Shown piece by piece: positions 26,209-34,807 of a DNA stretch of 62,132 bases (the stretch's first letter is position 1; the number at the start of each line of letters is the position of its first letter). The DNA comes from Myxococcales bacterium. Lineage in GTDB: Bacteria > Myxococcota_A > SURF-8. The stretch is from the NCBI GenBank assembly GCA_003598065.1, contig QZKR01000058.1, forward strand, positions 1-62,132. Reading direction: 5' to 3'. A model generated the notes under the pieces. The model made no database searches, had not been told where the DNA came from, and saw only the letters and a program-made list of their open reading frames with translations. The position numbers and the translations under genes are program-made.

Positions 26209-28239
26209 ATGCACGCCAACGCGGCTGGCCGCTTGATTGCCGCGCTTTTATCATTCATCGTTATCCTGGCCGTCGTCGGCTGCGTGACGCCGCCCGAGGA
26301 CCATCCCGTCACCAGCCAGGTGGAGGACTGGCGCGACGAGATCATCTATCAGGTGATGATCGACCGCTTCGCCAACGGCGACGTGAACAACGACTTCAAC
26401 GTCAGGCCCGACGCGCCGACCGCTTATCACGGCGGCGACTGGCGCGGCCTCATCGATCAATTGGATTACATTCTGGAGCTCGGCGTCACGGCGCTGTGGA
26501 TCTCGCCGGCGGTCAAGAACGTCGAGGAAGACGCCGGCGTGGCGTCGTATCACGGCTACTGGACGCAGAACTTCGTCGAGACCAACCCGCACTTCGGCGA
26601 CTTGACGACGCTTCGGGAACTCGTTGACGCCTGCCACGAACGCGGTGTCGTCGTCATCCTCGACATCGTCGCCAACCACATCGGCCAGCTTTTCTATTAC
26701 GACATCAACCGCAACGGACAGCCGAACGAACTGATCATCGGCAGCGGCGCGGATAGCCCGATCACGCGCACGACGGAATGGGATCCGGATTTCGACCGGC
26801 GCGGCGTTCAGGCGTTCACCTCGCTCGGCTATTCCGGCCTCGCGCCGCTCGTCTGGGTCTGGCAGCCGGAGATCAACCGCGTTCCGCCCTGGCCGTCCGC
26901 GTTCGCCAACGAGGCGTGGTACAACCGCCTGGGGCGCGTCACCGTCTGGGGCCGCGAGAAAGACGCCTGCCTGACCGACGGGATCATCACGCAGGCTGAG
27001 TACGATGAGACGCCCTATTGGGGCGACATCCCGGCCTGTAAGGAATACGTACGGTTGCAGGAGGTACGCGGCGATTTCCCCGGCGGCCTCAAGGATCTGA
27101 ACACCTCGCTGCCGGAAGTGCGCAAGGCGCTTATCGAAGCGTTCGCTTATTGGATCGAGGCCGCCGATTTCGACGGCTTCCGCATCGATACCTTAAAACA
27201 CGTCGAGCACGAATTCTGGCGCGAGTTCTGCCCCGCCATTCGGAGCCGCGCCAAGGCGATGGGCAAGGAAAACTTCTTCATGTTCGGCGAAGCGTTTGAC
27301 AGCGATGACGAGTTGATCGGCAGCTTCACGAAAGCGGGCGGCGTCGATTCGGTGTTTTACTTCTCGCAGAAATTTCAGGTGTTCGACGGCGTGTTCAAAC
27401 ATGGAGCGCCGACGCGCCAGATCGAGGATCTTTGGCGCTATCGCTTCCCCGCCGCCGGCGCCGACCGGCATTACGGCGACGAACCGCAGCCGAACGGCGC
27501 GACCGACGCCGAAGGCAACGGACTTGAGCCGTATCGCCTGCTTGTCAATTTCCTCGACAACCACGACCTGCCGCGCTTTCTATACCAGGACGATGGCCGG
27601 GAAAACGCTCCCTGCGCGCCGAACGGCAAGTGTTCGACCAGGTTGTGTTCCAATGCGGACTGGAAGGAGACGTCCTTCTGCGATGCGGAGGAAGGACGGC
27701 TGCGTTGCGATTGCGATCTCGCCACACTCCGTGCCGCGCTGATCCTGCTCTTCACGATGGACGGCATTCCCAGCCTCTACTATGGCACGGAACAGGACTT
27801 CAACGGCGGCAACGATCCGGCCAACCGTGAGGATCTGTGGCGCAGCGGTTTCAAGACGGACGGCGAAACCTTCCAGTTCGTCAGGCGGCTGATCGCGCTG
27901 CGCAAACAACTGGTGACGCTGCGGCGCGGCGACCTCGCCGTCGTCTGGTCCTCGGAGCACACGGGTGACGAGGCGGACGCGGGCGTCTTTGCTTTCGAAC
28001 GGCGCTACAAAGGCCAGACGGCGCTGGTGGTCATGAATACGAATCCGAGCAAGGCCAGCGAGACGAGCGCCCGCGATAGCGGCGGCGGCGACATGCGCAC
28101 GTCGTTTTCACAGGGAACGCGGCTGCGCGACCTGCTGGCAATGAATGGGAACAAAGGAGAAGTCGTTGTCGGTGCGGACGGCGCTTTGGATTTGCACCTT
28201 GAACCGCAAAGCGCCGCCGTACTCGTGCCGACCGATTAG
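26209..28239 (+). CDS. GH13 alpha-amylase/neopullulanase-like lipoprotein
   Basis: A 676-residue lipoprotein (VVGC) whose GH13 barrel starts almost at once (DEIIYQVMIDRFANGD), with no CBM48 or EGF modules. Catalytic residues are Asp327 (GFRIDTLKH), Glu361 (FGEAFDS) and Asp453 (LDNHDLPRF). Soon after the Asp453 segment an insert of about 35 residues carries seven cysteines (from CAPNGKC to RCDCD), unusual for the family and presumably disulphide-bonded in the periplasm or outside. Family-level activity is alpha-glucan hydrolysis or transfer. The ATG at 26209 follows GAAGGAGGCG, 11 bp after the porin stop. It is the third GH13 in the cluster and the most distinct of the three. Confidence 0.9.
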   Translation: MHANAAGRLIAALLSFIVILAVVGCVTPPEDHPVTSQVEDWRDEIIYQVMIDRFANGDVNNDFNVRPDAPTAYHGGDWRGLIDQLDYILELGVTALWISPAVKNVEEDAGVASYHGYWTQNFVETNPHFGDLTTLRELVDACHERGVVVILDIVANHIGQLFYYDINRNGQPNELIIGSGADSPITRTTEWDPDFDRRGVQAFTSLGYSGLAPLVWVWQPEINRVPPWPSAFANEAWYNRLGRVTVWGREKDACLTDGIITQAEYDETPYWGDIPACKEYVRLQEVRGDFPGGLKDLNTSLPEVRKALIEAFAYWIEAADFDGFRIDTLKHVEHEFWREFCPAIRSRAKAMGKENFFMFGEAFDSDDELIGSFTKAGGVDSVFYFSQKFQVFDGVFKHGAPTRQIEDLWRYRFPAAGADRHYGDEPQPNGATDAEGNGLEPYRLLVNFLDNHDLPRFLYQDDGRENAPCAPNGKCSTRLCSNADWKETSFCDAEEGRLRCDCDLATLRAALILLFTMDGIPSLYYGTEQDFNGGNDPANREDLWRSGFKTDGETFQFVRRLIALRKQLVTLRRGDLAVVWSSEHTGDEADAGVFAFERRYKGQTALVVMNTNPSKASETSARDSGGGDMRTSFSQGTRLRDLLAMNGNKGEVVVGADGALDLHLEPQSAAVLVPTD

Positions 28240-28248
28240 GAGGCGATC

Positions 28249-29337
28249 ATGGCGGGCCTGCGGCTGATCGGCGTCGAAAAGGTCTACGACAAGGGCGTCC
28301 GCATTCTGCAAGGGATCGACCTCGACGTCGCCGACGGCGAATTCCTCGTGCTCGTCGGCCCGAGCGGCTGCGGCAAATCGACGCTCTTGCGCTGCATCGC
28401 CGGCCTTGAGGACGTCAGCGCCGGCGCGCTCTACATCGGCGAGCGCGAGGTGACGCGCCTGCCGCCCAAGGACCGGGACGCGGCGATGGTGTTTCAGTCC
28501 TACGCCCTTTATCCGCATCTCACGGTGCGCGAAAACATGGCCTTTTCGCTCGCCATCCGCAAAAAACCGAAAGCGGAGATCGAGCGCGCCGTGAGCGAAG
28601 CGGCGGTGTTGCTCGGGCTCGATAAGCTGCTTGACCGGCTGCCCAAGCAACTATCCGGCGGGCAGCGGCAGCGCGTCGCCATCGGCCGCGCCATCGTTCG
28701 CCGGCCGCAGGTGTTCCTTTTCGACGAACCGCTCTCCAATCTCGACGCCAACCTGCGGGCGCAGATGCGTGTCGAACTGAAGAAGCTCCACCAGCGGCTC
28801 GGTGTGACGATGATCTACGTCACGCACGATCAGGTGGAGGCGATGACGCTTGCCGATCGCATTTGCGTTCTCGAAGGCGGATACGCTCGGCAGACCGACC
28901 CTCCCTTGGCGCTCTACGAGCAGCCGAACAGCAAGTTCGTCGCCGAGTTCATCGGTTCGCCGCCCATGAATTTTTTGCGGGCCCGTGTCGAAGGCGGGAG
29001 ATTCGTCGCCGAGGGGCTCAGCATCCCGCTGCCTGAAAACCATCCCGCCAGCTCGATTCCCGGCGTCGTGGACCTCGGCATCCGACCGCATGAATTCGTC
29101 TTCGGCGACGCGCTCGCCGGGAGGCTGGAGGCCGTGCTCGACGTGGCGGAAACCGTCGGCTGGGACGTGCATCTGCACGCCCGCGTCGGCGCCGTGCCAG
29201 TCACCGTGCAAACGGAGGCAAAGCGTGCCGCGTCGCTTGCTCCCGGAGCGCGCTTCACGCTGGGCGTCGATCCGCAGCGCATCAAACTTTTCGATCCCGA
29301 AACGACGAACGCCATCCGGCCGGAGCCGTCGCGATGA
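28249..29337 (+). CDS. malK: MalK-type sugar ABC transporter ATP-binding protein
   Basis: A 362-residue ATPase with Walker A GPSGCGKST (37-45), signature LSGGQRQR, Walker B VFLFDEP and switch His in VTHDQVEAM. The ~120-residue C-terminal part is the OB-fold/TOBE regulatory domain typical of MalK/UgpC/MsmK. It powers import through the MalF and MalG permeases encoded directly downstream. The gene starts 9 bp after the third GH13 gene behind TAGGAGG, and its stop overlaps the next start by ATGA. Substrate specificity is inferred from the surrounding amylases and porin; the symbol is used in the family sense. Confidence 0.92.
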   Translation: MAGLRLIGVEKVYDKGVRILQGIDLDVADGEFLVLVGPSGCGKSTLLRCIAGLEDVSAGALYIGEREVTRLPPKDRDAAMVFQSYALYPHLTVRENMAFSLAIRKKPKAEIERAVSEAAVLLGLDKLLDRLPKQLSGGQRQRVAIGRAIVRRPQVFLFDEPLSNLDANLRAQMRVELKKLHQRLGVTMIYVTHDQVEAMTLADRICVLEGGYARQTDPPLALYEQPNSKFVAEFIGSPPMNFLRARVEGGRFVAEGLSIPLPENHPASSIPGVVDLGIRPHEFVFGDALAGRLEAVLDVAETVGWDVHLHARVGAVPVTVQTEAKRAASLAPGARFTLGVDPQRIKLFDPETTNAIRPEPSR

Positions 29338-31517
29338 GACGACCCTGGGCCGCGCTTCTCATGGCCGTGTCGTTTTTGGCGACGGCGGAAGCGGCCGCCG
29401 CCGATGGCGTAACGCTCTGGCACGCCTACCGCGGCCAGGAAAAGGAGGCGATCGAGGCGCTGGCCGCCGATTGGAACGCGCGCCACGCCGAGACGCCGCT
29501 CGTGCTGCTCGCCGTGCCGTATGAGGCGTTCGCCAATAAGCTGGCGGCGGCCATTCCGCGCGGGCATGGCCCGGACTTGTTCATCGCCGCCCACGAGCGT
29601 GTCGGCGACTGGGCGCAGGGTCGGCTTGTCGCCGCGTTGTCCGAGGGCGATTTCCCGGCCGCCTTGCGCGACGCATATTTTCCCGTCACGCTCGACGCGT
29701 TGACTTATCGTGGCAACCTTTACGGTTTTCCTCTCGCCTTCAAGAGCACGGCGCTGTTCGTCAACACCGCTCTCTTGCATGGCGCGTCGCCGCCGCGCAC
29801 GACCGGCGAACTGCTCGCCTTCTGCCGCGCCTTCAAGGCGAGCGATCCCGACAAATTCTGCCTGGCTTACGAGGCCGGCAGCTTTTACCACCACGCAGCG
29901 TGGCTGCATGGTTTCGGCGGCGGCGTATTCGCGGCGGACGGAACGGTGGCGCTCGATACGCCGGCCAACGCGGCATCGCTTGCCTTTGCGCGCGACCTGA
30001 CGCGGGCCGGTTACGTTCCGCAGGAGCCCTCGGCGACGCTCGTCACGCAGCTTTTCAATGACGGCAAAACCGCCTTCGCCATTAACGGCCCCTGGTTCGC
30101 CGGTGAAATCTCCCCAACCGTACAATACGGAGTCCGTCCTTTGCCGATCGTCAGCGAGACCGACCTGGCGGCCAAACCGTTCTTGACGGTGGAAGCGGTT
30201 TTGCTCTCCGCTTATTCGACACGGCGCGAGACGGCTTTACAGGTCGCGGAATTTCTCGCCGGCCCGGAGGGTGCGGCTGTGCGGTTGACCAAGGGCCGGC
30301 AGGCCGTGGCCTTGAAATCCGCCTACGAAGCGGCGGGGTCAGTCGATCCGGTCCTGCTGAGCTTCAAGTCGCAGGCGGAGACGGCGATTCCGATGCCGAA
30401 CGATCCGCTGATGCGGGCGGTGTGGGAACCGGCGGCGCAGGCCTTGCGCAAAGCCTTGCGCGGCGCGGTCGAGCCGGACGTCGCGCTCTCCCAGGCGCAG
30501 ATCTGGCTCAAGGTGATCTCGCGGCCCGCGCCGCAAGCGGCCAATCCGTTCCTCTATTTGGTGTTGTGCGGGGTGGTCGTTATGGGCGGCGGGGGCTTTC
30601 TCCTGTATCGGTTGTCGCGACGAGGCGTGCTTCTCGACCTGCGCAAAAGCGCCGTCGCCTATGCCTATCTCGCGCCGGCGGCGATCGGCATGGTTATCCT
30701 CGTGTTCGTTCCTTTCGCCGTCGGTACGGCGGTGTCGCTCTTTTCGCATCGCGCCGGCGAGTTCACCTTCGTCGGTTTCGCCAATTACTGGAACATCCTC
30801 GCCTCGGCGGATTATGCGATCGACGAGCCGCTGTCGTTCTACTTCACGCTGGCGGTGACCGTCCTCTGGACGGCGTCGAACGTCTTTCTGCACGTCGCGA
30901 TCGGCCTCGCCCTGGCGCTATTGCTGCGCGATCCCTGGATGCGGCTGCGCGGCGTCTACCGCGTGCTGCTGATCGTGCCGTGGGCCGTACCCAACTACAT
31001 CACCGCCCTGATCTGGAAAGGCATGTTCCACAAGCAGTTCGGCGCGATCAACGGCCTTCTGGTCTGGCTCGGTCTGGAGCCCGTATCCTGGTTCAGCCAT
31101 TTCTGGACGGCCTTCGCCGCCAACCTTTCGACGAACGCCTGGCTCGGCTTTCCGTTCATGATGGTCGTCACGCTCGGCGCGCTGCAATCGATCCCACGCG
31201 ATCTGGAGGAAGCCGCCGAAGTCGATGGGGCGGGGCGCTTCCAGCGCTTTTTCACCATCACCCTGCCGCTCTTGAAGCCGGCCCTGCTGCCGGCGGTGAT
31301 CCTCGGCAGCGTCTGGACCTTCAACATGTTCAACATCATCTATCTGGTCTCGGGCGGCGAGCCGGACGGCGCGACGGAGATCCTCATCACCGAAGCCTAC
31401 CGCTGGGCCTTCACGCGCCAGGAGCAGTACGGCTACGCCGCCGCTTACGCCACGCTCATCTTCCTCGTGCTCCTGGTCTATAGCTGGGGCACGCGCAAAC
31501 TGGTCCGGGAGGCGTGA
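29334..31517 (+). CDS. Fused maltodextrin-binding protein and MalF-type permease
   Basis: A 727-residue fusion. A signal peptide (ending AEAAAADG) precedes an SBP domain over about residues 25-395: VTLWHAYRGQEKEAIEAL, GFPLAFKSTALFVNT and AINGPWFAGE are MalE-like (SBP family 1). From about residue 403 a membrane segment leads to a complete MalF-like permease with several further helices and the EAA loop (EEAAEVDGAGRFQRF) that contacts MalK. E. coli encodes these as separate proteins. The frame is uninterrupted and the linker well formed, so it does not look like a sequencing artefact. The binding domain would be tethered in the periplasm next to its channel. ATGA overlap with malK; malG starts 1 bp after its stop. 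Confidence 0.92.
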   Translation: MRRPWAALLMAVSFLATAEAAAADGVTLWHAYRGQEKEAIEALAADWNARHAETPLVLLAVPYEAFANKLAAAIPRGHGPDLFIAAHERVGDWAQGRLVAALSEGDFPAALRDAYFPVTLDALTYRGNLYGFPLAFKSTALFVNTALLHGASPPRTTGELLAFCRAFKASDPDKFCLAYEAGSFYHHAAWLHGFGGGVFAADGTVALDTPANAASLAFARDLTRAGYVPQEPSATLVTQLFNDGKTAFAINGPWFAGEISPTVQYGVRPLPIVSETDLAAKPFLTVEAVLLSAYSTRRETALQVAEFLAGPEGAAVRLTKGRQAVALKSAYEAAGSVDPVLLSFKSQAETAIPMPNDPLMRAVWEPAAQALRKALRGAVEPDVALSQAQIWLKVISRPAPQAANPFLYLVLCGVVVMGGGGFLLYRLSRRGVLLDLRKSAVAYAYLAPAAIGMVILVFVPFAVGTAVSLFSHRAGEFTFVGFANYWNILASADYAIDEPLSFYFTLAVTVLWTASNVFLHVAIGLALALLLRDPWMRLRGVYRVLLIVPWAVPNYITALIWKGMFHKQFGAINGLLVWLGLEPVSWFSHFWTAFAANLSTNAWLGFPFMMVVTLGALQSIPRDLEEAAEVDGAGRFQRFFTITLPLLKPALLPAVILGSVWTFNMFNIIYLVSGGEPDGATEILITEAYRWAFTRQEQYGYAAAYATLIFLVLLVYSWGTRKLVREA

Positions 31518-31518
31518 G

Positions 31519-32367
31519 ATGCGCAAGCCGACGATCCTTCGCGCCCTTCTCGCCAACCTCGCCTGCGCCGCCGTCGCCGGGCTGACGCTTTATCCGGTGC
31601 TGTGGGTCGTGAAGATGGCCCTGACGCCCTCGCAGGCGTTCTCGCTTTCGGCGAGCCCGTGGCCGGACGTCGTGAGCCTCCAGAATTTCCGCGACATCCT
31701 CTTGGCCGGCGACCCGCAGGGCCGGTGGCTTTTCGGCCGCTGGCTGTTCAACTCGCTGGTCGTCGCCGGCGCGACCACGGTCTTGGGCGTCGCCCTGGCC
31801 ACGACGGCCGCCTACGCCTTCAGCCGCTTCAAGTTCCCCGGCAATCGCCTGGGGATGACGCTCTTTCTGGTCACGCAGATGTTCCCCGGCGTGGTGATGG
31901 CGATCCCGCTCTATATCCTGCTGGACAGGCTCGGCCTGCTCAATTCGATGGCGGGCCTGACGCTCGTCTACTCGACCACGGCGATTCCCTTCTGCGTGTG
32001 GATGCTGAAGGGCTACTTCGACACGGTTCCCAAGGATCTCGAAGACGCGGCGCGCATGGACGGCGCGAGCCGCTGGACGATCTTCGTCAAGCTCATCCTG
32101 CCTTTAGCCAAGCCGGCGATCGTCGTCACGGCGCTGTTCTCGTTTATGACCGCCTGGAACGAATTCATTCTCGCCGCGACGTTTTTAGGCGACGAGACGG
32201 CGTTCACGCTGCCCGTGGCCTTGCAGCGCTACGTCGGCGACTACTCGACGGAATGGGGGCGCTTCGCGGCGGGGGCGATTCTCGTCAGCCTGCCGGTGAT
32301 GGCGCTCTTCTTCGCGCTCCAGCGCCATCTGGTCGGCGGTCTCACAGCCGGAGGGGTGAAGGGGTGA
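31519..32367 (+). CDS. malG: MalG-type sugar ABC transporter permease
   Basis: A 282-residue inner-membrane permease with about six helices and the EAA loop EDAARMDGASRWTIFVKLIL, partner of the fused MalE-MalF protein and MalK. Sequences such as SRFKFPGNRLGMTLFLVTQMFPGV and TAWNEFILA are typical of MalG. It is last in the cluster: after its stop come palindromic REP-like elements and a gene on the opposite strand. The start follows the previous stop by one base, so expression depends on coupled translation. Specificity for maltodextrin is inferred from context. Confidence 0.93.
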   Translation: MRKPTILRALLANLACAAVAGLTLYPVLWVVKMALTPSQAFSLSASPWPDVVSLQNFRDILLAGDPQGRWLFGRWLFNSLVVAGATTVLGVALATTAAYAFSRFKFPGNRLGMTLFLVTQMFPGVVMAIPLYILLDRLGLLNSMAGLTLVYSTTAIPFCVWMLKGYFDTVPKDLEDAARMDGASRWTIFVKLILPLAKPAIVVTALFSFMTAWNEFILAATFLGDETAFTLPVALQRYVGDYSTEWGRFAAGAILVSLPVMALFFALQRHLVGGLTAGGVKG

Positions 32368-32376
32368 GGAGAGCGC

Positions 32377-32440
32377 AGGATGGGCAATTGCCTTGCCCAT
32401 CACTTGTGGGAAAGCGATGGGCATAACAAATGCCCATCCT
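32377..32440. repeat. Nested palindromic element (REP-like) after malG
   Basis: AGGATGGGCA (32377-32386) and TGCCCATCCT (32431-32440) are perfect outer arms. Inside lie two hairpins, GATGGGCAA/TTGCCCATC (32379-32387, 32393-32401) and GATGGGCAT/ATGCCCATC (32416-32424, 32430-32438). The paired-hairpin layout resembles dispersed REP/BIME elements; it may also slow transcription out of the operon. Confidence 0.75.
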
Positions 32441-32493
32441 ACGATTCTAGGTGCTCCGAGTTGTACTGTGCTTCGACTCTTATGTGGGTGTGG

Positions 32494-32571
32494 CATGCTT
32501 GGAGTCCCCGACAAGCATGGCTGCGGGATCTCGTGGTGACGGGCACATGCTTGTCGCAAACTCCAAGCATG
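32494..32571. repeat. Second nested palindromic element downstream of malG
   Basis: CATGCTTGGAGT (32494-32505) matches ACTCCAAGCATG (32560-32571), and inside it CGACAAGCATG (32509-32519) matches CATGCTTGTCG (32546-32556). The arms also pair locally (CATGCTTG with CAAGCATG). Different in sequence from the element 50 bp upstream, so two repeat families sit side by side. Confidence 0.75.
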
Positions 32572-32618
32572 GCGCACTGTTTGGCGCCTACGGGGAGTGA
32601 AGGAGTGAGTATCCGGTA

Positions 32619-33821
32619 TCAGCGCTCTTCCGGGTGGGCGGTGAACGTGTAGGGCGGCTCGATGTTGACGCTCACCGAGACGATGCGGTCGATGGCCGCG
32701 CGCAGCCGCTCGGAGAAATAGTGGTCAAGTTTTGCTTCGAGTTCGGCGGAGCGCTCCTCGCGCGTCGTCACGTCGAAAACGACGGCGAAGCTGTCCTGCT
32801 CGCCGATCAAACGCAGGTCGTGGAAGGTCTCCACCTCGTCGGTTTGTGCAACGATTTCCTCCAGCAGTTGTTTCACCTTCTCGTAGCAAGGGTGGGCGTC
32901 GTTGACCGGATCGACGTGGACGGTGACGCTGCCGTGCCGGCCCTGGCTCACCTCCTGCTGGACGCGCTCGGCGACGTTGTGGGCTTGCCAGGCCGTGAGC
33001 GCCGCGCTTACCTCGGCGTGCAACGAGATCAACTTGAGTTCGCCATAGCGGTGCATGACGACGTCGTGGATGTCGCGCACCTCGGGAACGCTCATCGCCA
33101 GCTTGCGCACCTCGTCGAGTTCGTCTTGCGTCGGCGCCAGACCCATCAGCGGATCGGAAGCGCCGCGGATGATCTTCCAGGCCACCCAGAAAAGAATCGC
33201 CGATACGCCGAGGCCCATCCAGCCGTCGAGGGCATGCAGCCCGAAGCGGCCGGAGAGCATGCCGATGAGCGCGAGGAGCGTCGCCCAGACGTCGGTCATG
33301 TGATGCCAGAAGTCGGCTTCCACCGCTTGCGAGCCGGTTTCCGCCGCCAGCGCCTTGGCGAAAAAGCTGTTCCAAAGTTTGATGAGCACCGTTCCCGCCA
33401 CGGCGATAAGCGCCCAGTTCGGCGCGTCCACCGCCGCCGGATTCAAGATGCGCGATGCCGACTCCAAACCGAACTCGAAAGCCGCAACGCCCAACAGCAT
33501 GCCGATGACGATGGTGACGATGTGCTCGACGCGGCCGTGGCCGAAGGGATGCTCGCGGTCGGCCGGCATGCGGGAGATATAGGCTCCGACGACGAGAACA
33601 ATCGAGGTGATGCAATCGGCGAGCGTATGTACGGCGTCGGCCAACAGCGCGATGCTTCCCGATAGCCAGCCGATCGCACCCTTGACAACCGCGAGGATGG
33701 CGTTGAGAACGATGCTGACATAGCCTTCGAGAAGGATGAGGCGACTGCGCAACACCGCCTCTGGCTGGTTTTCGGCGCGCTGTCGTACAACTCGAATAAA
33801 CTGGCGGCTGATAGGGTCCAC
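32619..33821 (-). CDS. Cation diffusion facilitator (CDF) family metal transporter
   Basis: A 400-residue protein. The N-terminal half has about six membrane segments with CDF metal-site residues (ADAVHTLAD and a later HHMTD). The C-terminal cytoplasmic part is longer than usual: it appears to carry one CDF dimerisation domain (VPEVRDIHDVVMHRYGELKLISLH) followed by a second related half (VETFHDLRLIGEQDSFAVVFDV). CDF proteins export Zn2+, Fe2+, Co2+ or Mn2+ by proton antiport; the ion cannot be told from sequence. The start is GTG at 33821, supported by GGGGAGGTG. A predicted promoter lies 27-55 bp upstream. It is convergent with the alpha-glucan operon. Confidence 0.9.
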   Translation of the reverse strand: MDPISRQFIRVVRQRAENQPEAVLRSRLILLEGYVSIVLNAILAVVKGAIGWLSGSIALLADAVHTLADCITSIVLVVGAYISRMPADREHPFGHGRVEHIVTIVIGMLLGVAAFEFGLESASRILNPAAVDAPNWALIAVAGTVLIKLWNSFFAKALAAETGSQAVEADFWHHMTDVWATLLALIGMLSGRFGLHALDGWMGLGVSAILFWVAWKIIRGASDPLMGLAPTQDELDEVRKLAMSVPEVRDIHDVVMHRYGELKLISLHAEVSAALTAWQAHNVAERVQQEVSQGRHGSVTVHVDPVNDAHPCYEKVKQLLEEIVAQTDEVETFHDLRLIGEQDSFAVVFDVTTREERSAELEAKLDHYFSERLRAAIDRIVSVSVNIEPPYTFTAHPEER

Positions 33822-33847
33822 GCAAACACCTCCCCGTTGGGAGTTTC

Positions 33848-33876
33848 ATGATAGCGCACGGCCGTCCGGAAGTCAC
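33848..33876 (-). promoter_or_regulatory. Predicted promoter of the CDF transporter gene
   Basis: Minus-strand GTGACT (33876-33871) and TATCAT (33853-33848) with a 17-bp spacer, shortly upstream of the GTG start. The -10 box is good (5 of 6), the -35 moderate. No metal-regulator operator recognised. Confidence 0.45.
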
Positions 33877-33953
33877 TAAAACACCACTCTTTTCGCACCG
33901 TTAGACGTGACTATCGAATGTAGAGGCTGCTGTCTGATAACTCGGGCGGCGGA

Positions 33954-34724
33954 TCACTCTTTCACGATCAGGCCCACCGGACAGTGGTCCGAACCCATGA
34001 CGTGAGGGAGGATGTAGGGTTTCACAACCTTGGGCAGGAATTCCCTGTTCACGCAGAAATAATCGATTCTCCAGCCCACGTTCCGTTCACGCGCGCCGCT
34101 TCGATACGACCACCAGGTGTAGTGGCCGGGGCCGGGCTCGAAGTGGCGGAAAGTGTCGATGTAGCCGGCGGCGAGGAATTTCGTCATCGCCTCGCGCTCC
34201 TCGATGTAGAAGCCGGGACTGTCTTTGTTGTCGTCGGGCCGGGCGAGGTCGATGCGTTCGTGGGCGACGTTGAAGTCGCCGGTGATGACGACGTTTTGCT
34301 TCTTCTTGCGCAGGTGGTTGCAGAAGTCGATCATCGCGTCGATGAAATCCAGTTTGTAGGGAAGACGGGCGCGCTCGTCCTGGCTGTTGGGAAAATAGGC
34401 GTTGACCAGCGTGAAGCCGTTGAAGGTCGAAACCTGGACGCGCCCTTCGCGGTCGAACTCTTCCGCGCCCATCGGCGCGATGGTCAGCGGCTTGAGGCTC
34501 GACTTATAGAAGGTCCCCACGCCGCTGTAGCCCTTCCGCTGGGCGGCGCACCAGGCGGTCGCGTAACCATCGGGCTCCAGCAGCGCTGGGGGAAGCTGGC
34601 CGGGATGAGCCTTGGTTTCCTGGAGGCACAGGATGTCGGGCTGCTCCTCGTGCAACCAATCGAGAAATCCTTTGTTGAGAATGGCGCGGACGCCGTTGAC
34701 GTTCCACGAGAGCAATTTCAGCAT
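33954..34724 (-). CDS. xth: Exodeoxyribonuclease III
   Basis: A 256-residue AP endonuclease/3'-5' exonuclease of the exonuclease III (EEP) family, used in base-excision repair. Visible motifs are the metal-binding LQETK, GDFNVAHERIDLARPDDN, the catalytic region NVGWRIDYF and the terminal GSDHCPV. Length matches the family (about 255-270). The ATG at 34724 follows AAGGA; the open frame continues upstream through the next gene in a shadow frame. A good promoter (TTGGCA, 16 bp, TATAAT) is directly upstream, so the gene is probably monocistronic. Confidence 0.95.
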   Translation of the reverse strand: MLKLLSWNVNGVRAILNKGFLDWLHEEQPDILCLQETKAHPGQLPPALLEPDGYATAWCAAQRKGYSGVGTFYKSSLKPLTIAPMGAEEFDREGRVQVSTFNGFTLVNAYFPNSQDERARLPYKLDFIDAMIDFCNHLRKKKQNVVITGDFNVAHERIDLARPDDNKDSPGFYIEEREAMTKFLAAGYIDTFRHFEPGPGHYTWWSYRSGARERNVGWRIDYFCVNREFLPKVVKPYILPHVMGSDHCPVGLIVKE

Positions 34725-34760
34725 GCGAGTTTCCTTGCCGCTTGAGATTGGGATGGGAGG

Positions 34761-34788
34761 ATTATAGCGAATCCGCCTCGCTTGCCAA
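34761..34788 (-). promoter_or_regulatory. Promoter of xth
   Basis: Minus-strand TTGGCA (34788-34783), 16-bp spacer, perfect TATAAT (34766-34761), ending 37 bp before the xth start. One of the clearest promoters in the window. Confidence 0.7.
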
Positions 34789-34807
34789 GCGCGGAGTCGG
34801 CGTTGAG

